DNA of 64,000 bases from Ascidiaceihabitans sp029251465 (GCF_042932805.1 NZ_CP170633.1:496001-560000); one strand, 5' to 3'. Shown: positions 53,317 to 62,327, counted from the stretch's first letter. Notes: generated by a model from the letters alone, not told the origin. A program made the numbers and translations.

Positions 53317-54258
53317 ATGAAAAAGCTTATTTCCAATTTCGCCGCAACGGCCACCTTGATGGCCTCTTTTGTGGCGCTGCCAGCAATGGCGCAAAATACC
53401 ACTCAGATTGAGGGGCTTGAAATCATCGGCGCGCCAATCGATGGCAAAATGGGCTTTCAGCCAGCTGTGACATCTGTCGCCAGCGATTTGCAAAACCTTG
53501 ATTGGTTGTTGTTGATCATCATCACCGTGATCAGCGTGTTCGTAACGGGTCTGATGATCTGGTGCATTATCCGCTTTAACAAAAAGCGCAATCCGGTGGC
53601 GGCATCCTTCACGCACCACACAGGGATCGAGATCACCTGGACGATCGCGCCGATTGTTATTCTGGTTCTTCTTGGGGCGTATTCCTTGCCGGTTCTGTTC
53701 AACCAGCAAGAAATTCCAAAGGCTGATCTGACGATCAAAGCGACGGGCAACCAATGGTACTGGACGCATGAATATGTGGACCACGGATTTGAATTCGACA
53801 GCTACTTGCTGGGCTCTGCGGCCACGCTGGACACAGACGCGCGCCCCGCAGATGCAGACGTCACGCCACAAATTCTGGACGCCGCAATGGAAGCCAAGCT
53901 GGTTGACGCAGGCTACAGCCGTGATGAATGGTTGCTTGCCACTGACACAGCCGTCGTGATCCCGGTGAACAAAACAGTTGTTGTTCAGGTCACTGGTTCA
54001 GACGTTATCCACGCCTGGACGATCCCGGCGTTTGGCGTAAAACAAGACGCGGTCCCTGGCCGTTTGGCGGAACTGTGGTTCAAAGCCGAGCGTGAAGGCA
54101 TCTACTTTGGTCAATGCTCAGAATTGTGCGGCAAAGACCACGCTTACATGCCGATCACCGTCAAAGTTGTCTCGCAAGAGGTCTATGATGCGTGGCTGGC
54201 CAGCGCGATCGAAGAATACGCTGGCATCGCGCTGCCGACGCGCGTCGCTTCTAACTAA
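53317..54258 (+). CDS. coxB: Cytochrome c oxidase subunit II
   Basis: Subunit II of an aa3-type oxidase carries the Cu(A) centre that accepts electrons from cytochrome c. The 313-residue precursor has a signal peptide (to about residue 27), two membrane helices (about 62-84 and 106-126), and the Cu(A) site: HAWTIPAFGVK at about 230-240 and CSELCGKDHAYM at about 267-278. The GNQWYW motif lies near 147. The ATG at 53317 gives a correct signal; the frame opens 54 bp earlier without one. A terminator follows before ctaB. Subunit I is not in this window. Confidence 0.96.
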   Translation: MKKLISNFAATATLMASFVALPAMAQNTTQIEGLEIIGAPIDGKMGFQPAVTSVASDLQNLDWLLLIIITVISVFVTGLMIWCIIRFNKKRNPVAASFTHHTGIEITWTIAPIVILVLLGAYSLPVLFNQQEIPKADLTIKATGNQWYWTHEYVDHGFEFDSYLLGSAATLDTDARPADADVTPQILDAAMEAKLVDAGYSRDEWLLATDTAVVIPVNKTVVVQVTGSDVIHAWTIPAFGVKQDAVPGRLAELWFKAEREGIYFGQCSELCGKDHAYMPITVKVVSQEVYDAWLASAIEEYAGIALPTRVASN

Positions 54259-54263
54259 TTTGA

Positions 54264-54301
54264 CAAGGGCGAGGGATCATACCTTGCCCTTGGTCGTTTT
54301 C
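54264..54301 (+). terminator. Intrinsic terminator or attenuator between coxB and ctaB
   Basis: CAAGGGCGAGG (54264-54274) and CCTTGCCCTTG (54282-54292) form an 11-bp stem with one G-U pair and a 7-nt loop, followed by GTCGTTTTC. It starts 5 bp after the coxB stop and could lower expression of the assembly genes relative to coxB. Confidence 0.85.
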
Positions 54302-54342
54302 TATTGCGCAAGCCCAACAGCCCGCCAGACAAGAGTGATCGC

Positions 54343-55284
54343 ATGACAGACGTCAGCTATACTGCACAGACGGAACAACCGGAGGCGTCCTTGCGGGACT
54401 ACTACGAGTTGATGAAGCCACGCGTGATGCAACTGGTTGTGTTTACAGCTGTTGTTGGTCTGATTGCGGCCCCAGTTTCCGTGCATCCGGTCGTTGGATT
54501 CGCATCCATTCTGTTCATCGCAATCGGGGCTGGTGCCTCTGGCGCGCTGAACATGTGGTGGGACAGAGATATCGATTCTGTGATGAAACGCACGGTTAAA
54601 CGGCCGATCCCCGCGGGCAAAGTTCTCCCGGGGGAGGCGTTGAACCTTGGCGTGGCGCTGTCCGGTCTGTCGGTGATGATGCTGTGCCTTGCTGGCAACT
54701 TGCTGGCAGGCGCGATGCTGGCCTTTACCATCTTCTTTTACATTGTCATTTATTCCATGTGGCTGAAACGCTCGACCCCGCAAAACATCGTTATCGGTGG
54801 CGCGGCGGGGGCCTTTCCACCAGTGATCGGCTGGGTTGTGGCGACGGGATCCATGGCGATTGAACCGTGGCTGATGTTCGCGCTGATCTTTATGTGGACG
54901 CCGCCGCATTTCTGGGCGCTGGCGCTGTTCATGCGCAATGACTACGACGATGCGCAAGTGCCGATGTTAACCGTCACGCATGGCCGTCCCGCCACACGCC
55001 GTCACATTCTGATTTACACGGTATTGCTGTTTGTTCTGGCTGTCGGAACCGGGTTCACGTCGATTGGTGGGCCGATTTATCTGGCCGCTGCGGTGATCCT
55101 GAACGTGCTGTTCCTCAAGGGGGCATTCGCAATCTGGAAACGTGACGAAGTGATTGCAGACGCGGATGACTATCTCGTTGAACGCAAGTTTTTCAAACTG
55201 TCGCTGTGGTACCTGTTCTTGCACTTTGGCGCGATTTTGGCCGAAGCAATTCTGCGTCCCTACGGTCTAGGTGGTTGGTCATGA
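54343..55284 (+). CDS. ctaB: Protoheme IX farnesyltransferase
   Basis: CtaB (CyoE/COX10) makes heme O from protoheme in the membrane, the first step to heme A of the aa3 oxidase. The 313-residue protein has about nine membrane helices and the two prenyltransferase motifs: NMWWDRDIDSVMKRTVKRP at about residues 71-89 and a second DDAQVPMLTVTHG region near 203. LMKPRVMQL near the N-terminus is also typical. The ATG at 54343 (MTDVSYTAQ) is preferred to a frame opening 39 bp earlier. Its stop overlaps the next small gene (ATGA). Confidence 0.96.
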   Translation: MTDVSYTAQTEQPEASLRDYYELMKPRVMQLVVFTAVVGLIAAPVSVHPVVGFASILFIAIGAGASGALNMWWDRDIDSVMKRTVKRPIPAGKVLPGEALNLGVALSGLSVMMLCLAGNLLAGAMLAFTIFFYIVIYSMWLKRSTPQNIVIGGAAGAFPPVIGWVVATGSMAIEPWLMFALIFMWTPPHFWALALFMRNDYDDAQVPMLTVTHGRPATRRHILIYTVLLFVLAVGTGFTSIGGPIYLAAAVILNVLFLKGAFAIWKRDEVIADADDYLVERKFFKLSLWYLFLHFGAILAEAILRPYGLGGWS

Positions 55285-55442
55285 GCCTTAAGCACGAGCA
55301 CGAAATTCACAAGCGCCGCAAATCCCGCAACGTTGGTGTTGGCCTGATGCTGGGCGGGTTCGTCGTGCTGATCATGGCGCTGACCTATGTGAAAATCACC
55401 TCCGGCGCGTTCGAGCTGCCAAAGGTCGAGGTTTCGCAGTGA
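55281..55442 (+). CDS. Small membrane protein between ctaB and ctaG (CoxF-like)
   Basis: A 53-residue protein: a basic N-terminal stretch (HEHEIHKRRKSRN), one hydrophobic helix at about residues 19-38 (VGLMLGGFVVLIMALTYVKI) and a short tail. Its position between ctaB and ctaG corresponds to the CoxF-type small protein of alphaproteobacterial cox operons. Start and stop overlap the neighbours by four bases (ATGA and GTGA), so it is translated with them. A role in oxidase assembly or as a small subunit is inferred from context only. Confidence 0.8.
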   Translation: MSLKHEHEIHKRRKSRNVGVGLMLGGFVVLIMALTYVKITSGAFELPKVEVSQ

Positions 55443-56029
55443 AAAATCCGTTGTTTCGCCTTAGCCCGAAAGGGCGCACCGTTGCACAAACAGCCGGCTT
55501 GGTTGTTGTGATGGCGGGGTTGGCGTGGGCATCGGTGCCGTTTTACGACTGGTTCTGCCGGGTCACGGGCTTTGGTGGCGTCACCCAAGTCGCAACTGTG
55601 GGATCCGAAGACATCTTGGATCAAACGATCACGATCCGCTTTGATGCGTCCCTGCACACAGATATGCCGTGGGAATTCAAACCCGAAGTCCGCCAGATGG
55701 AATTGCGCATTGGCGAAACGGGGCTCGCATTTTACGAGGCCTACAACCCGACAAACAAACCGATCGCGGGCTCTGCCAGCTACAATGTTGCCCCGTACCA
55801 AGCGGGTGGCTTTTTCAACAAAATCGACTGCTTCTGCTTTGAAGAACAGGTCTTGGCCGCGGGCGAACGCGTCATGATGCCAGTGACATTTTATGTTGAT
55901 CCCGAAATCGTTGCGGATCGCGACGGAAAATACGTGCACACGATCACGCTAAGCTATACATTTTATCAAATCGATCTGCCCGAAGGCTATGCGGCCCTCG
56001 CGACAGAGAGTGACACCAACCTGAACTGA
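55439..56029 (+). CDS. ctaG: Cytochrome c oxidase copper assembly protein CtaG (Cox11)
   Basis: CtaG/Cox11 inserts copper into the Cu(B) site of subunit I. The 196-residue protein has one N-terminal membrane helix (residues 14-34) and a periplasmic immunoglobulin-like domain with the copper-binding CFCFEEQ motif near residue 122, preceded by KIDCFCF. A further Cys in FYDWFCRVTGFGG is also a family feature. The start is GTG at 55439, overlapping the small gene's stop. It lies 11 bp before coxC. Length is normal. Confidence 0.95.
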   Translation: MKNPLFRLSPKGRTVAQTAGLVVVMAGLAWASVPFYDWFCRVTGFGGVTQVATVGSEDILDQTITIRFDASLHTDMPWEFKPEVRQMELRIGETGLAFYEAYNPTNKPIAGSASYNVAPYQAGGFFNKIDCFCFEEQVLAAGERVMMPVTFYVDPEIVADRDGKYVHTITLSYTFYQIDLPEGYAALATESDTNLN

Positions 56030-56040
56030 GGGACGCTTCA

Positions 56041-56883
56041 ATGGCCCACGCAAAAGACCACGACTACCACATTCTCACCCCGTCCACATGGCCGCTGTAT
56101 GGCGCGCTGGCGGGTTTCATCATGCTGTTTGGCGGCGTTGTTTGGATGCGCACGGACGACGGTGGTGTGCCCATCTTGTTCGAGGCGATCACATTGTCGG
56201 GTCCATGGATGTTCCTGATCGGCCTGGCTGCCGTACTGTACGTGATGTTCGGCTGGTGGCGCGAATGCGTGATCGAATCCGAAGTCGGCGATCACACGGC
56301 GGTTGTTCAAATCGGTCTGCGCTACGGCGTCATTTTGTTCATCACCTCCGAGGTCATGTTCTTTTCCGCATGGTTCTGGTCGTTCTTCAAACACGCGATT
56401 TACCCGATGGAAGACTACTTTGGCACCGAATATGTTGCCCCGTTTGTCTACCCGGTCGACGCGCTGCACTTGCCGCTGATCAACACGCTGGTGTTGTTGC
56501 TGTCTGGTTGTGCCGTGACTTGGGCGCACCACGCGCTGGTTCATGAAAACAACCGCAAAGACTTGATCACCGGCCTTGCGATCTCGATCGTGCTGGGGGT
56601 TTTGTTCACCGGTTTGCAGGCCTACGAATACCAGCACTTGCTGCACGAAGGCTGGGAATTCGGTGTAGATGAATTCTATTCCAACTTCTTTATGGCCACC
56701 GGTTTCCACGGTTTCCACGTTCTGATCGGGACGATCTTTTTGACCGTCTGCTTGATCCGCGCGATGAAAGGTCACTTTACACCAGAGCGTCACATCGGCT
56801 TTGAAGCGGCCGCATGGTACTGGCACTTTGTGGACGTGGTTTGGTTGTTCCTGTTCTTTGCTGTGTACCTCTGGGGCATCTAA
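56041..56883 (+). CDS. coxC: Cytochrome c oxidase subunit III
   Basis: Subunit III is a seven-helix membrane protein that stabilises the oxidase and may help proton uptake. The 280-residue protein starts with the polar MAHAKDHDYH and has the hallmark motifs WWRECVIESEVGDHT at about residues 77-91, SEVMFFSAWFWSFF at about 102-115, and the C-terminal GFHGFHVLIGTIFL and WYWHFVDVVWLFLF. It is the last gene before a terminator. Length is standard. Confidence 0.97.
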   Translation: MAHAKDHDYHILTPSTWPLYGALAGFIMLFGGVVWMRTDDGGVPILFEAITLSGPWMFLIGLAAVLYVMFGWWRECVIESEVGDHTAVVQIGLRYGVILFITSEVMFFSAWFWSFFKHAIYPMEDYFGTEYVAPFVYPVDALHLPLINTLVLLLSGCAVTWAHHALVHENNRKDLITGLAISIVLGVLFTGLQAYEYQHLLHEGWEFGVDEFYSNFFMATGFHGFHVLIGTIFLTVCLIRAMKGHFTPERHIGFEAAAWYWHFVDVVWLFLFFAVYLWGI

Positions 56884-56923
56884 GAACAGTTTGCACATCG
56901 GTGCAAAATCCCTAAAACCTGAC

Positions 56924-56957
56924 AAGGCGCACGTATCTTCGTGCGCCTTTGTCTTTT
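56924..56957 (+). terminator. Intrinsic terminator after coxC
   Basis: AAGGCGCACG (56924-56933) and CGTGCGCCTT (56940-56949) are perfect 10-bp arms with a 6-nt loop, followed by TGTCTTTT. It lies between coxC and surf1. Confidence 0.9.
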
Positions 56958-56973
56958 GCAATGATTGGGCGCA

Positions 56974-57663
56974 ATGAAACGTTTGATTTTCTTTTTGGGC
57001 ATTGGTCTGGGTGGGGCTGCGATCCTGATCAGCCTTGGTGTTTGGCAGATCCAGCGTTTGACCTGGAAACAAGCCATTCTGGCCCAGATCCAGGAACAGA
57101 TTGTTCAGGCCCCTGTAGCGTTGCCAGTTGGCGCAAATGCTGGTGACCACAGCTATCTGTCCGCCACGGCGACGGGCACAGTTGGCACCGAATTCATACG
57201 GGTGCTGGTGTCCAAAAAAGATGTGGGCGCGGGATATCGTGTCATCAGCAAACTGCAGTTGGCCGACCAATCCATCCTGCTCGATCGCGGATTTATTCCT
57301 GCCTCGGCCACGATCCCGAATGCACCTGACGGCCCCGTCACGATCATTGGCAACCTGCAATGGCCCCAAGAAACCGACAGCTACACGCCTGATCCGGATA
57401 TCGCCAAGAATATCTGGTTCGCCCGTGACGTCGATGTGATGGCCAAAACGCTCGAGACGGCCCCGATTATGCTGGTCGCGCGTGAAAAGTCGTTTGACGA
57501 TACGCCCATAACGCCGTTTCCCGTGGACACTGTCGGCATTCCAAACGATCACTTACAATACGCAATCACCTGGTTTTCACTGGCCGCGATCTGGCTGCTG
57601 ATGAGCCTCTATTTCTTACGCCCGACCAAACAAAGCCCTACCAAACAAAGCAGAGATATTTGA
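56974..57663 (+). CDS. SURF1 family cytochrome oxidase biogenesis protein
   Basis: A 229-residue membrane protein with an N-terminal helix (residues 5-22), a periplasmic domain and a C-terminal helix (about 193-211), the Surf1/Shy1 layout. Typical motifs are LGVWQIQRLTWKQAIL near the start, VLLDRGFIP-like SILLDRGFIPAS at about 105 and YAITWFSLAAIW near the end. Surf1 proteins bind heme A and deliver it to subunit I. The ATG at 56974 is preferred to a TTG 9 bp upstream. The C-terminus carries a 15-bp duplication (PTKQSPTKQS). It lies after the coxC terminator, so it may have its own promoter. Confidence 0.92.
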   Translation: MKRLIFFLGIGLGGAAILISLGVWQIQRLTWKQAILAQIQEQIVQAPVALPVGANAGDHSYLSATATGTVGTEFIRVLVSKKDVGAGYRVISKLQLADQSILLDRGFIPASATIPNAPDGPVTIIGNLQWPQETDSYTPDPDIAKNIWFARDVDVMAKTLETAPIMLVAREKSFDDTPITPFPVDTVGIPNDHLQYAITWFSLAAIWLLMSLYFLRPTKQSPTKQSRDI

Positions 57664-57664
57664 C

Positions 57665-59053
57665 GTGAAATACATCTCCACCCGCGGCCAAGCCCCCGCG
57701 CTGACATTCGAAGACGCAATGCTAACCGGTCTTGCCCGTGACGGCGGGCTGTATGTGCCTGAAACGATACCGACGCTCAGTGCTGATCAGATCGCAGGCA
57801 TGGCTGGCAAGTCTTACGAGGACGTCGCGTTCACAGTCATGCGCCCCTTTGTTGGCGACGTGTTCACGGACACGGAATTCAAAGAGATCATCGCGCGCGC
57901 CTATGCAGGGTTCGGCCACGCCACCCGCGCGCCTTTGGTGCAATTGGATCAAGGGCATTTCCTGCTCGAATTGTTCCACGGCCCAACTTTGGCGTTCAAA
58001 GATTTCGCGATGCAGCTGATCGGTCAGCTGTTTCAGACCGCATTGGGCCGTCGCGGCGAACGGGTCACGATTGTGGGCGCGACGTCCGGCGACACGGGCT
58101 CGGCGGCGATTGAGGCGTTCCGCGGCCTCGACAATGTCGACGTGTTCATCCTGTACCCGCATGGCCGCATTTCCGAAGTGCAACGCCGTCAGATGACCAC
58201 ACCGACTGAATCCAACGTGCACGCGCTGGCGATGGACGGTGATTTCGACGATTGCCAAGCCCGCCTCAAGGACATGTTCAACGACTTTGAATTCCGCGAT
58301 GGCGTGCGTTTGGCAGGGGTCAATTCGATCAACTGGGCGCGGGTTTTGGCACAGGTGGTGTACTACTTTACGTCGGCTGTGTCCGTCGGCGCACCGCACC
58401 GCAAGGTCAGCTTTACCGTGCCAACAGGCAACTTTGGCGACATCTTTGCAGGCTACATCGCCAAGCAAATGGGCCTGCCGATTGACCGTTTGGTTGTGGC
58501 GACAAACCAAAACGACATTCTACATCGCTGCCTTGGCGGGCAGGGTTATCACAAAGGTGAAACCACGCCGTCAATCAGCCCGTCGATGGACATTCAGGTT
58601 AGCTCGAACTTTGAGCGCGCCCTGTTCGATGCTTACGGGCGTGATGGTGGTGCGGTGGCGCAGTTGATGGACGAACTAAAAGCAGGCGGTTTCGACGTCA
58701 GCCAAGGTGCCATGCAAGTGCTGCAAGATCACTACGATTCCGGGCGCGCATCCGAGGATGAAACATCGGCCACGATCACATCAACATTGAAAACCACCGG
58801 CGAGTTGCTGTGCCCGCATTCGGCCATTGGCGTCAAAGTCGCGATGGATCAAAACCTCGGCGAGGTGCCAATGATCACGCTTGCCACTGCGCACCCCGCG
58901 AAATTCCCTGATGCGGTCGAGGCCGCCAGCGGTATCCGCCCACCGTTGCCCCCGCGCATGGCCGATTTGTACGACCGCGACGAACGGGTCACACGCATTG
59001 CAAATGATCTCGACGCGCTGAAAAGCCATATCAAAGGACATATCCGCCCGTGA
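57665..59053 (+). CDS. thrC: Threonine synthase
   Basis: A PLP enzyme that turns O-phosphohomoserine into threonine. The 462-residue protein begins MKYISTRG, typical of the family, and has the PLP lysine in LAFKDFAMQ at about residue 111, GATSGDTGSAAIEAFRG near 139 and the SINWARVLAQVVYYF stretch. The phosphate-binding TGNFGD (about 256) is present. It starts with GTG one base after the surf1 stop and overlaps the M16 gene stop-to-start (GTGA). Length is normal for the long ThrC class. It is linked to the cox genes in many Rhodobacterales. Confidence 0.96.
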   Translation: MKYISTRGQAPALTFEDAMLTGLARDGGLYVPETIPTLSADQIAGMAGKSYEDVAFTVMRPFVGDVFTDTEFKEIIARAYAGFGHATRAPLVQLDQGHFLLELFHGPTLAFKDFAMQLIGQLFQTALGRRGERVTIVGATSGDTGSAAIEAFRGLDNVDVFILYPHGRISEVQRRQMTTPTESNVHALAMDGDFDDCQARLKDMFNDFEFRDGVRLAGVNSINWARVLAQVVYYFTSAVSVGAPHRKVSFTVPTGNFGDIFAGYIAKQMGLPIDRLVVATNQNDILHRCLGGQGYHKGETTPSISPSMDIQVSSNFERALFDAYGRDGGAVAQLMDELKAGGFDVSQGAMQVLQDHYDSGRASEDETSATITSTLKTTGELLCPHSAIGVKVAMDQNLGEVPMITLATAHPAKFPDAVEAASGIRPPLPPRMADLYDRDERVTRIANDLDALKSHIKGHIRP

Positions 59054-60330
59054 CCACCACCAACACAGCGACGTTGCAGCAGCACAAATTGTCCAACGGC
59101 TTTCGCATCGTCACCGAACACATGCCCGGCTTGGCCTCGGCCACAATCGGCATTTGGGTCGGCGCCGGTGCGCGTCATGAAACCGCGCAGCAAAACGGCA
59201 TCGCGCATTTTCTGGAACACATGGCGTTCAAGGGCACTGCCCGCCGCACCGCGTTGCAGATTGCTGAATCCATCGAGGATGTTGGCGGCTACATCAACGC
59301 CTACACCAGTCGCGAAGTGACCGCATATTACGCGCGTGTGTTGGAAAACGACGTACCTTTGGCGCTGGATGTGTTGGCTGATATTCTGCTGAACCCCATC
59401 TTTGACGAGGCCGAAATCGAAGTCGAACGCGGCGTGATTTTGCAAGAGATCGGTCAAGCGCTGGACACGCCTGATGATGTGATTTTTGATTGGTTGCAGG
59501 ACCAAGCCTATCCGGACCAATCTATGGGCCGCACGATTTTAGGCCCTGCTGAGCGCGTTTCGTCGTTCAATCGCAGCGATTTGTCTGCCTTTGTTGGCCA
59601 GCATTACGGCCCCGAACAGATGATCCTGTCTGCGGCGGGTGCCGTGGATCACGACGCGTTGGTGCAGATGGCCGAAAAACTGTTTGGCCACATGACGCCA
59701 ACGCCTGCGTTTGATTTGTTGCCTGCGCGCTTTGCCGGTGGTGAATTTCGTCAGTCCAAAACCCTTGAGCAAGCACACTTTGCGCTCGGTTTCGAAAGCC
59801 CAGGATACCGCGACGATGACATCTACATCGCGCAAATCTACGCCAGCGCCTTGGGCGGCGGCATGTCGTCGCGATTGTTTCAGGAAGTGCGTGAAAAACG
59901 CGGCCTGTGCTACACGATTTTTGCCCAAGCTGGCGCGCATGCAGACACTGGCATGACCACGATTTATGCGGGCACCAGTGCCGAGCAGATGGGCGATTTG
60001 GCCGAAATCACGATCGACGAGATGAAGCGCGCGGCCACCGACATGACTCCTGCCGAAGTCGCGCGCGCACGTGCGCAAATGAAGGCGGGCTTGTTGATGG
60101 GGCTAGAAAGTTCCTCCAATCGCGCCGAACGTTTGGCGCGTCTGATTCAGATCTGGGATCGCATCCCGCCGCTTGAGGAAACTGTGTCGTTGATTGATGC
60201 GGTGACCACAGGCGATGTGCGTGACTTTGCGGAAAAAATGGCGGGGCAAGCACCTGCTGCCTTGGCGCTGTACGGTCCGGTCGAAAATGCGCCGAGTTTG
60301 GCGCAGTTGCAGGCACGGCGCGCCGCCTGA
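59050..60330 (+). CDS. M16 family zinc metallopeptidase
   Basis: A 426-residue protein of the mitochondrial-processing-peptidase-like group. The inverted zinc motif HFLEHMAFKGT lies at about residues 53-63, with the downstream Glu in EVERGVILQEIG near 121-132; the second half has the Arg/Tyr-type motif REKRGLCYTIFA. It lacks a signal peptide. Such single-chain M16B peptidases cut short peptides in the cytosol or periplasm; the substrate is unknown. The start is GTG overlapping the thrC stop. The next gene begins at its final base (TGATG). Confidence 0.93.
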   Translation: MTTTNTATLQQHKLSNGFRIVTEHMPGLASATIGIWVGAGARHETAQQNGIAHFLEHMAFKGTARRTALQIAESIEDVGGYINAYTSREVTAYYARVLENDVPLALDVLADILLNPIFDEAEIEVERGVILQEIGQALDTPDDVIFDWLQDQAYPDQSMGRTILGPAERVSSFNRSDLSAFVGQHYGPEQMILSAAGAVDHDALVQMAEKLFGHMTPTPAFDLLPARFAGGEFRQSKTLEQAHFALGFESPGYRDDDIYIAQIYASALGGGMSSRLFQEVREKRGLCYTIFAQAGAHADTGMTTIYAGTSAEQMGDLAEITIDEMKRAATDMTPAEVARARAQMKAGLLMGLESSSNRAERLARLIQIWDRIPPLEETVSLIDAVTTGDVRDFAEKMAGQAPAALALYGPVENAPSLAQLQARRAA

Positions 60331-60914
60331 TGCTTTTGACGAAACGCAAAATCAGGATCGAAACAGAGCGTATGACGCTGCGCCCGCCGATCCATTCTGA
60401 TTTTCGCCCCTGGGTCGCATTGCGCACGCAAAGCCGCGAATTTCTGACAGGTTGGGAACCCAGTTGGGCCAAGGACCACCTGTCGCGCAAGGCCTTCACC
60501 AATCGTGTCTATTGGGCGCAACGTTCGATTAACGCTGGCACTGCGATGCCGCTGTTTCTGGTGCGCCGCAGTGACGACATGTTGCTGGGTGCGATCACCT
60601 TGGACAACATTCGCCGCGGGCCGTCGCAATCGGGGACGCTAGGCTATTGGACGGGCGAACCGTTCACCCGCCAAGGCTACATGCGCGAGGCAATTTTAGC
60701 CGTCGTTCATCACGCATTTACCCAGCTTGATCTAAGTCGGCTTGAGGCCGCTTGTTTGCCTGAAAATGCCGCATCGCGTGGGGTGTTGGAACGCTGTACC
60801 TTCAAATACGAAGGCGTGGCCCAGTCTTATTTGCAAATTGACGGGCGTTGGCGCAGCCATGTTTTATACGCGGCTTTGCGCAGTGATCGTCGTGGTAAAA
60901 CCGAGGTAGGTTAG
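60330..60914 (+). CDS. RimJ/RimL-type GNAT acetyltransferase
   Basis: A 194-residue acetyltransferase. IETERMTLRPP near the N-terminus, GYWTGEPFTRQGYMREAILAVVHHAF at about residues 107-132 (acetyl-CoA loop variant) and RLEAACLPENAASRGVLERCTF are typical of the RimJ/RimL family, which acetylates N-termini of ribosomal proteins or small amines. The substrate is unknown. The ATG overlaps the M16 stop by one base and the stop directly abuts the FAD-oxidoreductase start, so three genes form one unit. Confidence 0.9.
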   Translation: MLLTKRKIRIETERMTLRPPIHSDFRPWVALRTQSREFLTGWEPSWAKDHLSRKAFTNRVYWAQRSINAGTAMPLFLVRRSDDMLLGAITLDNIRRGPSQSGTLGYWTGEPFTRQGYMREAILAVVHHAFTQLDLSRLEAACLPENAASRGVLERCTFKYEGVAQSYLQIDGRWRSHVLYAALRSDRRGKTEVG

Positions 60915-62327
60915 ATGTTGAATTCACTGTCACCTGAATTAGAAACGGCGCTGCGTGCCGCGCTGCCTGCGGACCGGTTTCAAGCCACATCTGCCAAATA
61001 TCTCGAAGAACCAAGAGGGCGTTATGCAGGCCAGGACGGGCTGGTGGCAGTGCCGCGCAGTACGTTGGAAGTCAGCGCAATTGTTCAGAAATGCGCCGAG
61101 GCCCGCGTCGGGATTATCCCCTACGGCGGTGGTACCGGGTTGGTTGGTGGTCAGGTCGCGGCGGACGGTCCGGTCCCGCTGATTTTGAGCCTTGAAAAGA
61201 TGACTGCGATCCGCGCCGTCTACCCACAGGAGAACGTGCTGATCGCTGATGCTGGCGCGATTTTGGCGGATGTTCAGACAGCTGCGGCAGATGTGAACCG
61301 GCTGTTTCCCTTGTCGCTTGCCGCAGAAGGATCCGCGCGCATCGGTGGGAATCTGGCGACAAATGCCGGTGGCACCGGCGTGCTGCGCTACGGCAATTCC
61401 CGCGATTTGTGCCTTGGGCTTGAGGCGGTGTTGCCCAACGGCGACGTGCTGAGCGGCCTGAGCCGTTTGCGAAAAGACAACACCGGTTATGATTTGCGAC
61501 ACCTGCTGATTGGGTCAGAAGGCACGTTGGGTGTGATCACGGCAGCCTCGTTGAAATTGTCGCCGCGCCCGGCGCATATGGGCACCGCGATGATGGTCGT
61601 AACTGACCCCGCCGCAGCGCTTTCGTTGTTGTCATTGGCCCGCGACCAGTTGGGTGACACCGTCAGCGCGTTTGAGCTGATCCACCGCCAAGGCTATGAT
61701 TTCCTAGGCGAAGTTCTACCAAATGTCCGCCATCCGTTTGTGACCCCGCCAGAATGGTCCGTGCTGATCGAGATCGGCGTCGCGCAAGCGATGGACCCGG
61801 CAGACGGCCTGATGACCCTGTTCGAAACAGCGGTAGAAAAGGGGTTGGTCAGCGACGGGATCATTGCCCAATCGCAACAACAATCGCACGATTTTTGGTC
61901 TGTGCGCGAACACATCCCAGAGGCAAACCGCCTGATCGGGTCGGTATCATCCCACGATATTTCGGTGCCTTTGGGCGCGCTTGCGACGTTCATCGAACAG
62001 GCCAACGCGCGCGTGGCGGCGATGGGTGATTTTCGGATCAACTGTTTTGGCCACGTTGGGGACGGCAATCTGCACTACAATGTTTTTGCGGCCCTAGGGC
62101 GCGATCGGGCCGATCACGTCAATCAACGTGATGAAATCAAACGCGTTATCCACGATTTGGTCGATGAGCTGGGCGGCTCTGTCAGTGCAGAACACGGGGT
62201 AGGGCGGATGAAGGTGGACGATCTTGAGCGTTACAGCGATCCCTCAAAACTGGCAGCGATGCGCGCGATCAAAGCGGCGCTTGATCCGTTGGGCATCATG
62301 AACCCTGGCGCTGTTTTGCGCGCTTAG
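60915..62327 (+). CDS. FAD-linked 2-hydroxyacid dehydrogenase (GlcD/D2HGDH-like)
   Basis: A 470-residue flavoprotein. PYGGGTGLVGGQV at about residues 72-84 and GSEGTLGVITAASLKLSP at about 199-216 belong to the PCMH FAD-binding domain; HVGDGNLHYNVF (near 378) and SAEHGVGRMK (near 427) belong to the FAD-oxidase C domain. It closes with NPGAVL. This group oxidises D-lactate, glycolate or D-2-hydroxyglutarate and passes electrons to the chain; glycolate subunits E and F are absent here, so a single-subunit D-2-hydroxyglutarate or D-lactate dehydrogenase is likelier. The stop overlaps the convergent DUF1444 gene. Confidence 0.92.
   Translation: MLNSLSPELETALRAALPADRFQATSAKYLEEPRGRYAGQDGLVAVPRSTLEVSAIVQKCAEARVGIIPYGGGTGLVGGQVAADGPVPLILSLEKMTAIRAVYPQENVLIADAGAILADVQTAAADVNRLFPLSLAAEGSARIGGNLATNAGGTGVLRYGNSRDLCLGLEAVLPNGDVLSGLSRLRKDNTGYDLRHLLIGSEGTLGVITAASLKLSPRPAHMGTAMMVVTDPAAALSLLSLARDQLGDTVSAFELIHRQGYDFLGEVLPNVRHPFVTPPEWSVLIEIGVAQAMDPADGLMTLFETAVEKGLVSDGIIAQSQQQSHDFWSVREHIPEANRLIGSVSSHDISVPLGALATFIEQANARVAAMGDFRINCFGHVGDGNLHYNVFAALGRDRADHVNQRDEIKRVIHDLVDELGGSVSAEHGVGRMKVDDLERYSDPSKLAAMRAIKAALDPLGIMNPGAVLRA

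Noticed and set aside
56038..57552. 504-codon open frame opposite coxC and surf1
   Set aside because: It is antisense to two certain genes and a terminator; composition is that of a shadow frame.
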